Shown here: positions 11,131 through 22,239 of the stretch, one piece after another
Position numbering within the stretch: position 1 is the first letter of the stretch
How the letters are laid out: every line of letters starts with the position of its first letter
Assembly (NCBI RefSeq): GCF_964340395.1
Contig: NC_135562.1
Location: forward strand, 22,392,718-22,427,717
DNA length: 35,000 bases
Source: Glandiceps talaboti
Lineage: Eukaryota > Hemichordata > Enteropneusta > Spengelidae
Direction of reading: 5' to 3'
The notes under the pieces: model-generated
The model's input: the letters and a program-made list of their open reading frames with translations, nothing else
What the model was told of the DNA's origin: nothing
Database searches by the model: none
Program-made: the position numbers and the translations under genes

Positions 11131-11262
11131 CCAGGTTTGAAAGAAATTGGATACGGCATGTCTGAGAAATGATGTACTACACACAGAGAGACGCATGCAG
11201 GCATGGACAATAAAGGTGGGTGAATCCCATTCTAATAGTCCCCCCTTTTAGAGACTAATGAT
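11131..11262 (+). mobile_element. Helitron/HINE-like repeat fragment
   Basis: It contains GTGCCAGGTTTGAAAGAAAT, then GGCATGTCTGAGAAATG, a GACGCATGCAGGCATGGAC segment, and ends in AGTCCCC...CTAATGA. The same order is seen at 26143-26265. It sits within an intron of the micro-exon cluster and was co-duplicated with it (copy at 12590-12665). Confidence 0.5.
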
Positions 11263-11311
11263 TCATTTTAGGAGTGATTAGAATATCCAGATTGCAAAAT
11301 AAGAAACTTAC

Positions 11312-11370
11312 TTGTCCTCTTCTTTTAATAACGTTCTTCGCTAGCTTTCTTCATCGTTCCTGGGTGTGAT
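11312..11370 (-). pseudogene. micro-exon copy with internal stop
   Basis: Borders are TTTTTTAG and GTAAGTTT. The sequence ATCACACCCAGGAACGATGA and onward is a close sister of 12708-12766, but a TAA interrupts the frame that is open there. Confidence 0.4.
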
Positions 11371-11793
11371 CTAAAAAATAGGGCAAAGACATTATCAAAT
11401 AAACTGAAAAGAAATAATATATATATACATACCTCTCATATATACACACTTGCTCTCATAATTTTATATCAATCCCATGTCAGAAACAATAAATCTGTAA
11501 ATCTAAGGAAACGTGGTCAATAGGCCTATATATATAGATAGAAGTAGTGGTACAGTGTTCTCCACCAAGAGTTTTAGCAGGGCTATCCACACCTGGCATC
11601 CTCCTATTGATGCCAAGCGCCATGTTTTGATGTTTATTTATAAACCATTTGACCAAACCCTCTAAGCACACAAATGCCCTAAAACAAATCGTTTGTTCAC
11701 ACCTTTTCCGAAGTAAAGTGACACATGGGTATTATCTGAAAATGAAGACAAAAACATTATCAAATAAATTATACAGAAATAATAGGTATTTAC

Positions 11794-11861
11794 TTTTGAT
11801 ATTCTTTTCCTTTAGACTTTCTTCAGTAGTGTTTTCTTCAATGTTGAGTCAATTGTGTTAC
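11794..11861 (-). pseudogene. damaged micro-exon copy
   Basis: Borders are TACTCAG and GTAAAT. The body shares the GAAAAGAATATCAAA end with the exon at 13224-13279 and the GTAACACAATTGA start with the copy at 12828-12903. Stops interrupt the homologous frame. Confidence 0.35.
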
Positions 11862-12073
11862 CTGAGTAGAAGTGAAATATAGATTTACATGGATTATTTA
11901 TATCTATGGTGATCCAACAATGGTGTTTTCAGATCTATAAAGAAAATATTTTGCGTCTCTTAACCATCACTTTCCCTCTACACAATCTTTGATAAAACCA
12001 TCCAGTGAGAAAAAATGTCTTCATAACTTAGAAAATCATACATTTTGAAGAGACTGTAAGACTTGAAACTTAC

Positions 12074-12154
12074 TTCTTTATCTTCTGATAACTTTTTTTC
12101 TTGAGCTTCCTTCATTAATTCTGGTGATACAAGTTCCTGGGGTATGAGCATGAT
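12074..12154 (-). CDS. 81-bp micro-exon, phase 0
   Basis: It follows an ATTCCAG acceptor and ends at GTAAGTTT. It reads 27 residues beginning IMLIPQELVSPELMKEAQEK and continuing KLSEDKE, open in phase 0 with a length divisible by three. This is the cleanest cassette of the cluster, with Lys/Glu-rich helical character. Confidence 0.5.
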
Positions 12155-12589
12155 CTGGAATACAAGCACAAACTGCTTGTTTTATGAACTGAACAAGTCT
12201 TAGAAGACCCCCCCCCCCCCCCCCCGAAATACTTTACTTCTATGTGACAGAATAGAGACATGATTTAAAAGAATTTGGCTACAAATATGGCTGCCATTCA
12301 ATAGAAATTACATTTATAGCACCCAAAACAATGTCTAATTCTTTTCTTCACATTACTTGTAAACATGATTTAAAAGAAATTGGCAATGTGTAAACACTAC
12401 AATGTGTGTGATCGGTAGGAATTGGCTGGATTTTGATAATTGGCCCTGAAGGTCAAGGTCTCCAAACATAGCTTGAATCTGATAATATGGGGGTAGACAC
12501 TTGAATGAAGTGTCATGGGTATTGCAGTTTTTCAGTTAGAGTTATACAGTGTTTATTTTTAACTACAAATATTGCCGCCTGAGCACACA

Positions 12590-12665
12590 GACAGACGCAT
12601 GCAGGCATGGACAAAAAAGGTGGGTGGAGCCCATTGGAATAGTCCCCCTTTGAGAGACTAATGAC
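12590..12665 (+). mobile_element. duplicated Helitron/HINE-like 3' fragment
   Basis: Matches 11190-11264 with about 10-15% differences, from the GACGCATGCAGGCATGGAC motif to AGTCCCC...CTAATGAC. It shares the 1.4-kb offset of the adjacent micro-exon copies, so it spread by segmental duplication rather than by a separate insertion. Confidence 0.5.
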
Positions 12666-12707
12666 TGATTGTATCAGAACATCAAGATTGCAAAATAAGA
12701 AACTTAC

Positions 12708-12766
12708 TTGTCCTCTTCTTTTCATAACATTCTTCTCTAGCCTTCTTCATCATTCCTGGGTGTGAT
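12708..12766 (-). CDS. micro-exon copy with lost acceptor
   Basis: The donor ACAA|GTAAGT is strong. The position equivalent to the acceptor of its sister at 11312-11370 reads TTTTTCAA instead of an AG. A fallback AG eleven bases downstream (exon start 12755) would give MMKKAREECYEKKRT. The phase 2 frame across the full unit is open. Confidence 0.35.
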
Positions 12767-12827
12767 TGAAAAATAGGGTAAACACATTATCAAATAAACT
12801 GAATAGAGATAATATAGAGATACATAC

Positions 12828-12903
12828 TTCTCATATTTTTTTCTTTTAATAAAGTTTCTTCAGCAGCATCCTTCTTTCATCAATGATGACTCAATTGTGT
12901 TAC
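12828..12903 (-). pseudogene. damaged micro-exon copy
   Basis: The acceptor TCCTCTCAG and donor GTATGT are intact. The body, ATGAAAGAAGGATGCTGCTG and onward, is homologous to the exon at 13224-13279 but has indels and stops in all frames. Confidence 0.4.
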
Positions 12904-13120
12904 CTGAGAGGAGAAGAGAAATACTGCATTCCATGGTTTATTTAAATGTATGGTGATCTAACAACGGCTTATTCAGATATATAAATATACAAAAGATTTT
13001 GGGTCTCTCAACCATCATTTTCCCTCTACACAAGCCTAAATAAAACATGTACTGAGAAAACATTTTTTCATGACTGACAAAAACATAAAATTTGAAAGGA
13101 CTCAAAGATTTGAAACTTAC

Positions 13121-13165
13121 ATATATGCTTCATCTTCTAATAACTTCATCAGCTTTTCCAGTGAT
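13121..13165 (-). CDS. 45-bp micro-exon
   Basis: Flanked by TTTTTTCAG and GTAAGTTT. Entered in phase 2 from the previous exon it reads SLEKLMKLLEDEAY and leaves in phase 2. Its leucine spacing suits an amphipathic helix. The length is a multiple of three, so it could be skipped without a frameshift. Confidence 0.45.
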
Positions 13166-13223
13166 CTGAAAAAATGAGGAAAAAACATTATTAAAAAATG
13201 AACAAAATTATATAGGTACTTGC

Positions 13224-13279
13224 CTTTGATATTCTTTTTCTTGAAATCTTTCAGCGGTAGAGTCCTTCTTCATTGTTAT
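13224..13279 (-). CDS. micro-exon with GC-AG type donor
   Basis: The acceptor is a long pyrimidine tract ending CTCTACACAG. The 56-bp exon reads ITMKKDSTAERFQEKEYQ in phase 0 and ends AAAG followed by GCAAGT, a non-canonical GC donor with otherwise ideal consensus. The two leftover bases join the next exon in frame. Homologous damaged copies lie at 12828-12903 and 11794-11861. Confidence 0.45.
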
Positions 13280-13359
13280 CTGTGTAGAGAAAAAGAGAAA
13301 AAGAGATTTATACGGGTATTAACGAGTAAAGCCATTTGCTTTACTCAAACAAGACTTAC

Positions 13360-13426
13360 CTTCTTTATAAGTCTGCAGATAACCAGATTCGCTGCGCTGC
13401 ATCTGTTCATCGGAAATAGCTTGCAT
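13360..13426 (-). CDS. candidate first micro-exon with start codon
   Basis: On the minus strand an ATG at 13426 opens MQAISDEQMQRSESGYLQTY and reaches a strong GTAAGT donor after 22 codons plus one base. A second frame beginning at an internal ATG (MNRCSAANL) leaves in phase 0, which is the phase the next exon needs. Which frame is used cannot be decided by eye. A TATAAA lies about 10-20 bases upstream of the ATG, too close to be a normal TATA box. Confidence 0.35.
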
Positions 13427-14214
13427 AGTGGCTTGCAGTTTATAACTGACCACTATAGCAAGACATATTTACATGTAGAACAGATAGAAAAATCATTCAA
13501 GATTTCTGTGAACCAATAAGGTTTTAGCAGTTTGCAACCAAGTAACACCACATGTTTGATCAGTTTGCAAACTATACGCAATTGTGCACGTGTGGTAATC
13601 TGCAGGTTACATATGCTGATATCAGCCATTGACCAAAGCGTGTACTCACAGCTTGGCCAATGACCATCTGATTATCACGATTTGGTGGATGTCCAATCTT
13701 CAGTCCAGAGTTCCTCTTCTAGCCAGTGTATGATAACTGACTTGGTGAACTTCAATTCCGAGAGATGTCTTCTGCAGTTATGACAATACTCTGGTACATG
13801 TGATGTATTTTTAATAGTTATCACAGATTACTACCATTATCAGAGTAGTGGTATCTTTTGTTGTCATCTAGGGGATATCCTCATAACATACATCTCGAGG
13901 TAACATGAGTTACACTTCCATGTTACAACTCTTCATTTTAACTTTAGTTCAAACAGGTTGCAACCCAGTGAGCTGGTTCTTCTTGTCCTTTCAATCACCT
14001 TTATATTTTTCTTTTCACACGTTTTATAATGTGTCTTATGTATCACTACTTCACTTTCTTTTATTCAGGTTGCTGTGAATCTTCTATATGTATTTGTTTT
14101 GCTCACACATCGTTTCTTGTGTCGTTTATGCCACTCCTCCTTTGTCCAGTGTTCTTGTCCTGTGTCGCCTATTAGCCTGTTGACACTATGTCCATTGCAT
14201 ATCAGTGTCCTGTT
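13427..14214. other. no gene seen upstream of the satellite
   Basis: Unique sequence between the first minus-strand exon candidate and the 132-bp array. It may hold the promoter of the minus-strand cluster, but I cannot define one. Confidence 0.4.
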
Positions 14215-17200
14215 TATTTACATGTCATTTTACATCGCCACATTCTGTGTTTCGCACTGTGACTTGTTTCATTTTGTGTCCATGCTAGTGTACCTATTTC
14301 GCACTGTAGACTGTTTTTAACGTCCTTTTATATCGCAATTGTCTCTGTTTCCAACGTGTCCTCTCACTTGCCACTTTTCTTGTTTCGCACTGTGGCCCAT
14401 TTCATTTTGTGTCCACACTAATGTGCCAGTTTTGCACTGTGAACTATTTTTGAATATCCTTTTCATATCGCAATTGTCTCTGTTTCCAACGTGTCCTCTC
14501 ACTTGCCACTTTTCTTGTTTCGCACAGTGGTCCGTTTTATTTTGTGTCCACAATATTGTGCCAGTTTCGCACTGTACACTTGTTTTTAATGTCCTTTTAT
14601 ATTGCCATTATCTCTGTTTTCAACATGTCCTCTCACTTGCCACTTTTCTTGTTTCGCACTGTGGCTCATTTCATTTTGTGTCCACACTAGTTTGCCAGTT
14701 TCGCACTGTGGATTGTTTTTTAATGTCCTTTTATATAACCACTGTCTGTTTCCAACATGTCCTCTCACTTGCCACTTTCCTTGTTTCGCACTGTGGCTCA
14801 TTTCATTTTATGTCCACACTAATGTGCTAGTTTCGCACTGTGGACTGTTTTTTAATGTCCTTTTATATAACCACTGTCTGTTTTCAACATGTCGTCTCAC
14901 TTGCCACTTTTCTTGTTTCGTACTTTGGCCTGTTTCATTTTATGTCCACACTCATGTGCTAGTTTCGCACTGTGGGCTATTTTTTAATGTCTTTTTATTT
15001 AACCACTGTCTGTTTTCAACGTGTCCATTCATTTGCCACTTTTCTTGTTTCGCACTGTGGCCCGTTTCATTTTGTGTCCACACTAATGTGCCAGTTTCGC
15101 ACTGTGGACTTGTTTTTTAATGTCCTTTTATATAACCACTGTCTGTTTTCAACGTGTCCTCTCACTTGCCACTTTCCTTGTTTCGCACTGTGGCCCGTTT
15201 CATTTTATGTCCACACTCATGTGCTAGTTTCGCACTGTGGGCTATTTTTTAATGTCTTTTTATTTAACCACTGTCTGTTTTCAACGTGTCCATTCATTTG
15301 CCACTTTTCTTGTTTCGCACTGTGGCCCGTTTCATTTCACTAATGTGCCAGTTTCGCACTGTAGATTTGTTTTTTAATGTCCTTTTATATTACCAAGGTC
15401 TCTGTTTTCAACGTGTCCTCTCACTTGCCACTTTTCTTGTTTCGCACTGTGGCTCATTTCATTTTGTATCCACACTAGTTTGCCAGTTTCGCACTGTGGA
15501 TTGTTTTTTAATGTCCTTTTATATAACCACTGTCTGTTTCCAACATGTCCTCTCACTTGCCACTTTCCTTGTTTCGCACTGTGGCTCATTTCATTTTATG
15601 TCCACACTAATGTGCTAGTTTCGCACTGTGGACTGTTTTTTAATGTCCTTTTATATAACCACTGTCTGTTTTCAACATGTCGTCTCACTTGCCACTTTTC
15701 TTGTTTCGTACTGTGGCCCGTTTCATTTTATGTCCACACTCATGTGCTAGTTTCGCACTGTGGGCTATTTTTTAATGTCTTTTTATTTAACCACTGTCTG
15801 TTTTCAATGTGTCCATTCATTTGCCACTTTTCTTGTTTCGCACTGTGGCCCGTTTCATTTTGTGTCCACACTAATGTGCCAGTTTCGCACTGTGGACTTG
15901 TTTTTTAATGTCCTTTTATATAACCACTGTCTGTTTTCAACGTGTCCTCTCACTTGCCACTTTCCTTGTTTCGCACTGTGGCCCGTTTCATTTTATGTCC
16001 ACACTCATGTGCTAGTTTCGCACTGTGGGCTATTTTTTAATGTCTTTTTATTTAACCACTGTCTGTTTTCAACGTGTCCTCTCATTTGCCACTTTTCTTG
16101 TTTCACACTGATGTGCCAGTTTCGCACTGTGGACTGTTTTTTAATGTCCTTTTATATAACCATTGTCTGTTTTCAACATGTCCTCTCGCCATTTTTCTTG
16201 TTTCGCAATGTGGCCTGTTTTATTTTGTGTCCACACTAATGTGCCAGTTTGGCACTGTAGATTTGTTTTTTAATGTCCTTTTATATTGCCAAGGTCTCTG
16301 TTTTCAACGTGTCCTCTCACTTGCCACTTTTCTTGTTTCGCACAGTGGCTCATTTCATTTTGTATCCACACTAGTTTGCCAGTTTCGCACTGTGGATTGT
16401 TTTTTAATGTCCTTTTATATAACCACTGTCTGTTTCCAACATGTCCTCTCACTTGCCACTTTCCTTGTTTCGCACTGTGGCTCATTTCATTTTATGTCCA
16501 CACTAATGTGCTAGTTTCGCACTGTGGACTGTTTTTTAATGTCCTTTTATATAACCACTGTCTGTTTTCAACATGTCGTCTCACTTGCCACTTTTCTTGT
16601 TTCGTACTGTGGCCCGTTTCATTTTATGTCCACACTCATGTGCTAGTTTCGCACTGTGGGCTATTTTTTAATGTCTTTTTATTTAACCACTGTCTGTTTT
16701 CAACGTGTCCATTCATTTGCCACTTTTCTTGTTTCGCACTGTGGCCCGTTTCATTTTGTGTCCACACTAATGTGCCAGTTTCGCACTGTGGACTTGTTTT
16801 TTAATGTCCTTTTATATAACCACTGTCTGTTTTCAACGTGTCCTCTCACTTGCCACTTTCCTTGTTTCGCACTGTGGCCCGTTTCATTTTATGTCCACAC
16901 TCATGTGCTAGTTTCGCACTGTGGGCTATTTTTTAATGTCTTTTTATTTAACCACTGTCTGTTTTCAACGTGTCCTCTCATTTGCCACTTTTCTTGTTTC
17001 ACACTGATGTGCCAGTTTCGCACTGTGGACTGTTTTTTAATGTCCTTTTATATAACCATTGTCTGTTTTCAACATGTCCTCTCGCCATTTTTCTTGTTTC
17101 GCAATGTGGCCTGTTTTATTTTGTGTCCACACTAATGTGCCAGTTTCGCACTGTAGATTTGTTTTTTAATGTCCTTTTATATTACCAAGGTCTCTGTTTT

Positions 17201-20200
17201 CAACGTGTCCTCTCACTTGCCACTTTCCTTGTTTCGCACTGTGGCTCATTTCATTTTGTATCCACACTAGTTTGCCAGTTTCGCACTGTGGATTGTTTTT
17301 TAATGTCCTTTTATATAACCACTGTCTGTTTCCAACATGTCCTCTCACTTGCCACTTTCCTTGTTTCGCACTGTGGCTCATTTCATTTTATGTCCACACT
17401 AATGTGCTAGTTTCGCACTGTGGACTGTTTTTTAATGTCCTTTTATATAACCACTGTCTGTTTTCAACATGTCGTCTCACTTGCCACTTTTCTTGTTTCG
17501 TACTGTGGCCCGTTTCATTTTATGTCCACACTCATGTGCTAGTTTCGCACTGTGGGCTATTTTTTAATGTCTTTTTATTTAACCACTGTCTGTTTTCAAC
17601 GTGTCCATTCATTTGCCACTTTTCTTGTTTCGCACTGTGGCCCGTTTCATTTTGTGTCCACACTAATGTGCCAGTTTCGCACTGTGGACTTGTTTTTTAA
17701 TGTCCTTTTATATAACCACTGTCTGTTTTCAACGTGTCCTCTCACTTGCCACTTTCCTTATTTCGCACTGTGGCCCGTTTCATTTTATGTCCACACTCAT
17801 GTGCTAGTTTCGCACTGTGGGCTATTTTTTAATGTCTTTTTATTTAACCACTGTCTGTTTTCAACGTGTCCTCTCATTTGCCACTTTTCTTGTTTCACAC
17901 TGATGTGCCAGTTTCGCACTGTGGACTGTTTTTTAATGTCCTTTTATATAACCATTGTCTGTTTTCAACATGTCCTCTCGCCATTTTTCTTGTTTCGCAA
18001 TGTGGCCTGTTTTATTTTGTGTCCACACTAATGTGCCAGTTTGGCACTGTAGATTTGTTTTTTAATGTCCTTTTATATTGCCAAGGTCTCTGTTTTCAAC
18101 GTGTCCTCTCACTTGCCACTTTTCTTGTTTCGCACAGTGGCTCATTTCATTTTGTATCCACACTAGTTTGCCAGTTTCGCACTGTGGATTGTTTTTTAAT
18201 GTCCTTTTATATAACCACTGTCTGTTTCCAACATGTCCTCTCACTTGCCACTTTCCTTGTTTCGCACTGTGGCTCATTTCATTTTATGTCCACACTAATG
18301 TGCTAGTTTCGCACTGTGGACTGTTTTTTAATGTCCTTTTATATAACCACTGTCTGTTTTCAACATGTCGTCTCACTTGCCACTTTTCTTGTTTCGTACT
18401 GTGGCCCGTTTCATTTTATGTCCACACTCATGTGCTAGTTTCGCACTGTGGGCTATTTTTTAATGTCTTTTTATTTAACCACTGTCTGTTTTCAACGTGT
18501 CCATTCATTTGCCACTTTTCTTGTTTCGCACTGTGGCCCGTTTCATTTTGTGTCCACACTAATGTGCCAGTTTCGCACTGTGGACTTGTTTTTTAATGTC
18601 CTTTTATATAACCACTGTCTGTTTTCAACGTGTCCTCTCACTTGCCACTTTCCTTGTTTCGCACTGTGGCCCGTTTCATTTTATGTCCACACTCATGTGC
18701 TAGTTTCGCACTGTGGGCTATTTTTTAATGTCTTTTTATTTAACCACTGTCTGTTTTCAACGTGTCCTCTCATTTGCCACTTTTCTTGTTTCACACTGAT
18801 GTGCCAGTTTCGCACTGTGGACTGTTTTTTAATGTCCTTTTATATAACCATTGTCTGTTTTCAACATGTCCTCTCGCCATTTTTCTTGTTTCGCAATGTG
18901 GCCTGTTTTATTTTGTGTCCACACTAATGTGCCAGTTTCGCACTGTAGATTTGTTTTTTAATGTCCTTTTATATTACCAAGGTCTCTGTTTTCAACGTGT
19001 CCTCTCACTTGCCACTTTCCTTGTTTCGCACTGTGGCTCATTTCATTTTGTATCCACACTAGTTTGCCAGTTTCGCACTGTGGATTGTTTTTTAATGTCC
19101 TTTTATATAACCACTGTCTGTTTCCAACATGTCCTCTCACTTGCCACTTTCCTTGTTTCGCACTGTGGCTCATTTCATTTTATGTCCACACTAATGTGCT
19201 AGTTTCGCACTGTGGACTGTTTTTTAATGTCCTTTTATATAACCACTGTCTGTTTTCAACATGTCGTCTCACTTGCCACTTTTCTTGTTTCGTACTGTGG
19301 CCCGTTTCATTTTATGTCCACACTCATGTGCTAGTTTCGCACTGTGGGCTATTTTTTAATGTCTTTTTATTTAACCACTGTCTGTTTTCAACGTGTCCAT
19401 TCATTTGCCACTTTTCTTGTTTCGCACTGTGGCCCGTTTCATTTTGTGTCCACACTAATGTGCCAGTTTCGCACTGTGGACTTGTTTTTTAATGTCCTTT
19501 TATATAACCACTGTCTGTTTTCAACGTGTCCTCTCACTTGCCACTTTCCTTGTTTCGCACTGTGGCCCGTTTCATTTTATGTCCACACTCATGTGCTAGT
19601 TTCGCACTGTGGGCTATTTTTTAATGTCTTTTTATTTAACCACTGTCTGTTTTCAACATGTCCTCTCGCCATTTTTCTTGTTTCGCAATGTGGCCTGTTT
19701 TATTTTGTGTCCACACTAATGTGCCAGTTTCGCACTGTAGATTTGTTTTTTAAAGTCCTTTTATATTACCAAGGTCTCTGTTTTCAACGTGTCCTCTCAC
19801 TTGCCACTTTTCTTGTTTCGCACTGTGGCTCATTTCATTTTGTGTCCACACTAGTTTGCCAGTTTCGCACTGTGGATTGTTTTTTAATGTCCTTTTATAT
19901 AACCACTGTCTGTTTCCAACATGTCCTCTCACTTGCCACTTTCCTTGTTTCGCACTGTGGCTCATTTCATTTTATGTCCACACTAATGTGCTAGTTTCGC
20001 ACTGTGGACTGTTTTTTAATGTCCTTTTATATAACCACTGTCTGTTTTCAACATGTCGTCTCACTTGCCACTTTTCTTGTTTCGTACTGTGGCCCGTTTC
20101 ATTTTATGTCCACACTCATGTGCTAGTTTCGCACTGTGGGCTATTTTTTAATGTCTTTTTATTTAACCACTGTCTGTTTTCAACGTGTCCATTCATTTGC

Positions 20201-21075
20201 CACTTTTCTTGTTTCGCACTGTGGCCCGTTTCATTTTATGTCCACACTCATGTGCTAGTTTCGCACTGTGGGCTATTTTTTAATGTCTTTTTATATAACC
20301 ACTGTCTGTTTTCAACGTGTCCTCTCAATTGCCATTTTACTTGTTTCGCACTGTGACCCATTTCATTTTGTGTCTACACTAACATGCCAGTTTCGCACTG
20401 TGAACTGTTTTTTAATGTCCTTTTATATCGCCACTGTCTGTTTTCAACGTGTCCTCTCACTTGCCACTTTTCTTGTTTCGCACTGTGGCCCGTTTTATTT
20501 AGTGTCCACACTAATGTGCCAGTTTCGCACTGTGGATTGTTTTTTAATGTCTTTTTATATAACCACTGTCTGTTTTCAACGTGTCCTCTCAATTGCCATT
20601 TTACTTGTTTCGCACTGTGACTCATTTCATTTTGTGTCCACACTAATGTGCCAGTTTCGCACTGTGGACTGTTTTTTAATGTCCTTTTATATCGCTATTG
20701 TCTGTTTTCAATGTGTCCTCTCATTTGCCACTTTACTTGTTTCGCACTGTGGCTCATTTCATTTTGTGTCCACACTAGTGTGCCAGTTTCGCACTGTGGA
20801 CTGTTTTTGAAAGTCCTTTTATATCACCACTTTCTCTGTTTTCAACATATCCTCTCACTTGCCACTTTTCTTGTTTCGCACTGTGGCCCGTTTCATTTTA
20901 TGTCCACACTAATGTGCCAGTTTCGCACTGTAGACTTGTTTTTAATGTCATTTTATATAACCACTGTCTGTTTTCAACATGTCCTCTCACTTTCCACTTT
21001 TCTTGTTTCACACTGTGGCCTGTTTCATTTTATGTCCACACTAATGTGCCAGTTTCGCACTGTGGATTGTTTTTA
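14215..21075. repeat. 132-bp satellite array with 896-bp higher-order repeat
   Basis: About 50 monomers of ~132 bp, each holding CAGTTTCGCACTGTGGACTG, a TTTTAATGTCCTTTTATATA stretch, a TCAACGTGTCCTCTCACTTG stretch, and GTTTCGCACTGTGGC. Because 132 is 44 codons, overlapping frames stay open on both strands; they break wherever a monomer gains a T. Between about 15.3 and 19.7 kb whole blocks recur every 896 bp (six normal monomers plus one 104-bp monomer with a 28-bp deletion). Edge monomers (14.2-14.6 and 20.3-21.07 kb) are more diverged, as expected for an array homogenised from its centre. No gene is called. Confidence 0.95.
16170..19490. repeat. 1,792-bp superunit inside the satellite
   Basis: Diagnostic variants alternate between neighbouring 896-bp units. 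GGCACTGTAGATTTG occurs at 16251 and 18043, while CGCACTGTAGATTTG occurs at 17147 and 18939. The CGCACAGTGGCTC variant also occurs only in the first pair. The true recent duplication unit is therefore two higher-order units, 1,792 bp. Confidence 0.85.
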
Positions 21076-22110
21076 GCCTATTTTTTCATCTCGTTTTACC
21101 TTTGCCACTGTGACTGTATTGCACAGGTGGCCTATTGTTTTTCCATCCTTTCATGTATATCACAATTGTGTTCTTTTTCACACAGGTTGTATATTTTTTC
21201 ACATCTGAGAATTCCGGAAGCACACATTCCATCCACTTAGTTGAGGTTTCCAATTCTCCTGGTTCATTAGGTTTTTTAAGTCTCTGGTTGGCATCACCAG
21301 TAGTTACCATATGTCATCCATCTCAGAAGGATGAAGTTAAAAATCTCCATAGGCATTCACAGAGAAGATCCTTCGCATTAGGATGTTTATGATTCCAAAT
21401 TTGTAGTAGGCACTAAAGCTACCATATCTCTGTCCATTCCATTGCAATGATGGACTTCCTTACCAAGATTTGCTCTTCTCCCCGTGTTTACTGTGTCTTC
21501 CATATACACACTCTTCAAATATGTAGTACATCCTGGGAAGTAGCAGCTTACATCAGAATTCATAGTCATCAGCTCCTCTCCCCATTGAGGGTGTCCTCAA
21601 GGAAGACTCTATTAGCCATAGAGTGATGGCTTTTCAGTCACACATGTTCATACAACATATCTGTATGCATAATCTGAAAGAAAGAAACAAAAATAAATGT
21701 CAGTGTTCTGACAAGTTTTAAAGCTAGTGGAGTCAATATCCCATAGGCTGCAACAAAATGGGAACATTTTACCTCAGGATGGCGACAATCATCAGTTGAT
21801 AATAAAACCTTAAACTAACTATTTTTGATAGATAATCAACTACCCAGTAATTTCACAATCAAAATTAACACTATAATATATAAGCCTAGTAAACTATTTT
21901 TGCAAATATCAGGGGAGGAATTCAAATTTTAATATTGCCAAAGCAAAGCTGTCTCCCTGAACATCATTTACAATGTAAACAAGTCATTGAGAATAACATA
22001 CTCGCCACTATGATTGGGTTTTAAGGAACTGGCAGCTTATGTTGTCATTTTCTTGATATCACTACTCTGATCACGCAACAACACTTGTAAACCTAAATCA
22101 AACAGACTTA
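21076..22110. other. unique spacer between two satellites, no firm gene
   Basis: Two minus-strand frames of 74 and 60 codons (21086-21310 and 21387-21569) have no recognisable domain. A strong minus-strand acceptor (TTTCTTTCTTTCAG, exon side starting 21673) suggests an untranslated or short exon, but every frame after it closes within about 40 bases. Confidence 0.35.
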
Positions 22111-22114
22111 GATA

Positions 22115-22191
22115 TGTTGTGTCTGCTCGTTCGACATGGAACATGCCTACTCATGTTGTGTCTCCTCGTTGGACATGGGACATGCCTACTC
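22115..22191. repeat. 39-bp duplication
   Basis: Two adjacent copies of a TGTTGTGTCTSCTCGTTSGA-type unit ending in ACATGCCTACTC, differing at three or four bases. Confidence 0.8.
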
Positions 22192-22239
22192 TTCAAGACA
22201 ATGTGATGGAATAAACCATTCAACAATAAAGGATGGGTC

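Larger units (their letters stand above)
9629..13426 (-). other. cluster of tandemly duplicated micro-exons (minus strand)
   Basis: At least ten segments of 45-87 bp each carry a pyrimidine-rich acceptor (usually TTTCAG|AT) and a GTAAGT-type donor on the minus strand. Exons and flanking introns are related to each other: the 11905-12075 intron matches 12950-13120, the 11190-11370 stretch matches 12590-12766 at a ~1.4-kb offset, and 10972 onward matches 12208 onward. This shows repeated segmental duplication. Where open, the peptides are rich in Lys and Glu and would be helical or coiled-coil-like. Several copies carry stops or damaged splice sites. I do not recognise the family. It is either one gene with many alternative cassettes, some dead, or a decayed duplication cluster. 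Confidence 0.5.

Noticed and set aside
14339-21076. Dozens of 140-216 codon frames in the 132-bp satellite
   Set aside because: They overlap, restart at each monomer and occur on both strands; frame breaks follow single-T length changes between monomers.
21086-21569. Minus-strand genes of 74 and 60 codons
   Set aside because: No recognisable domain, no convincing splice pairing and the nearby acceptor leads into closed frames.
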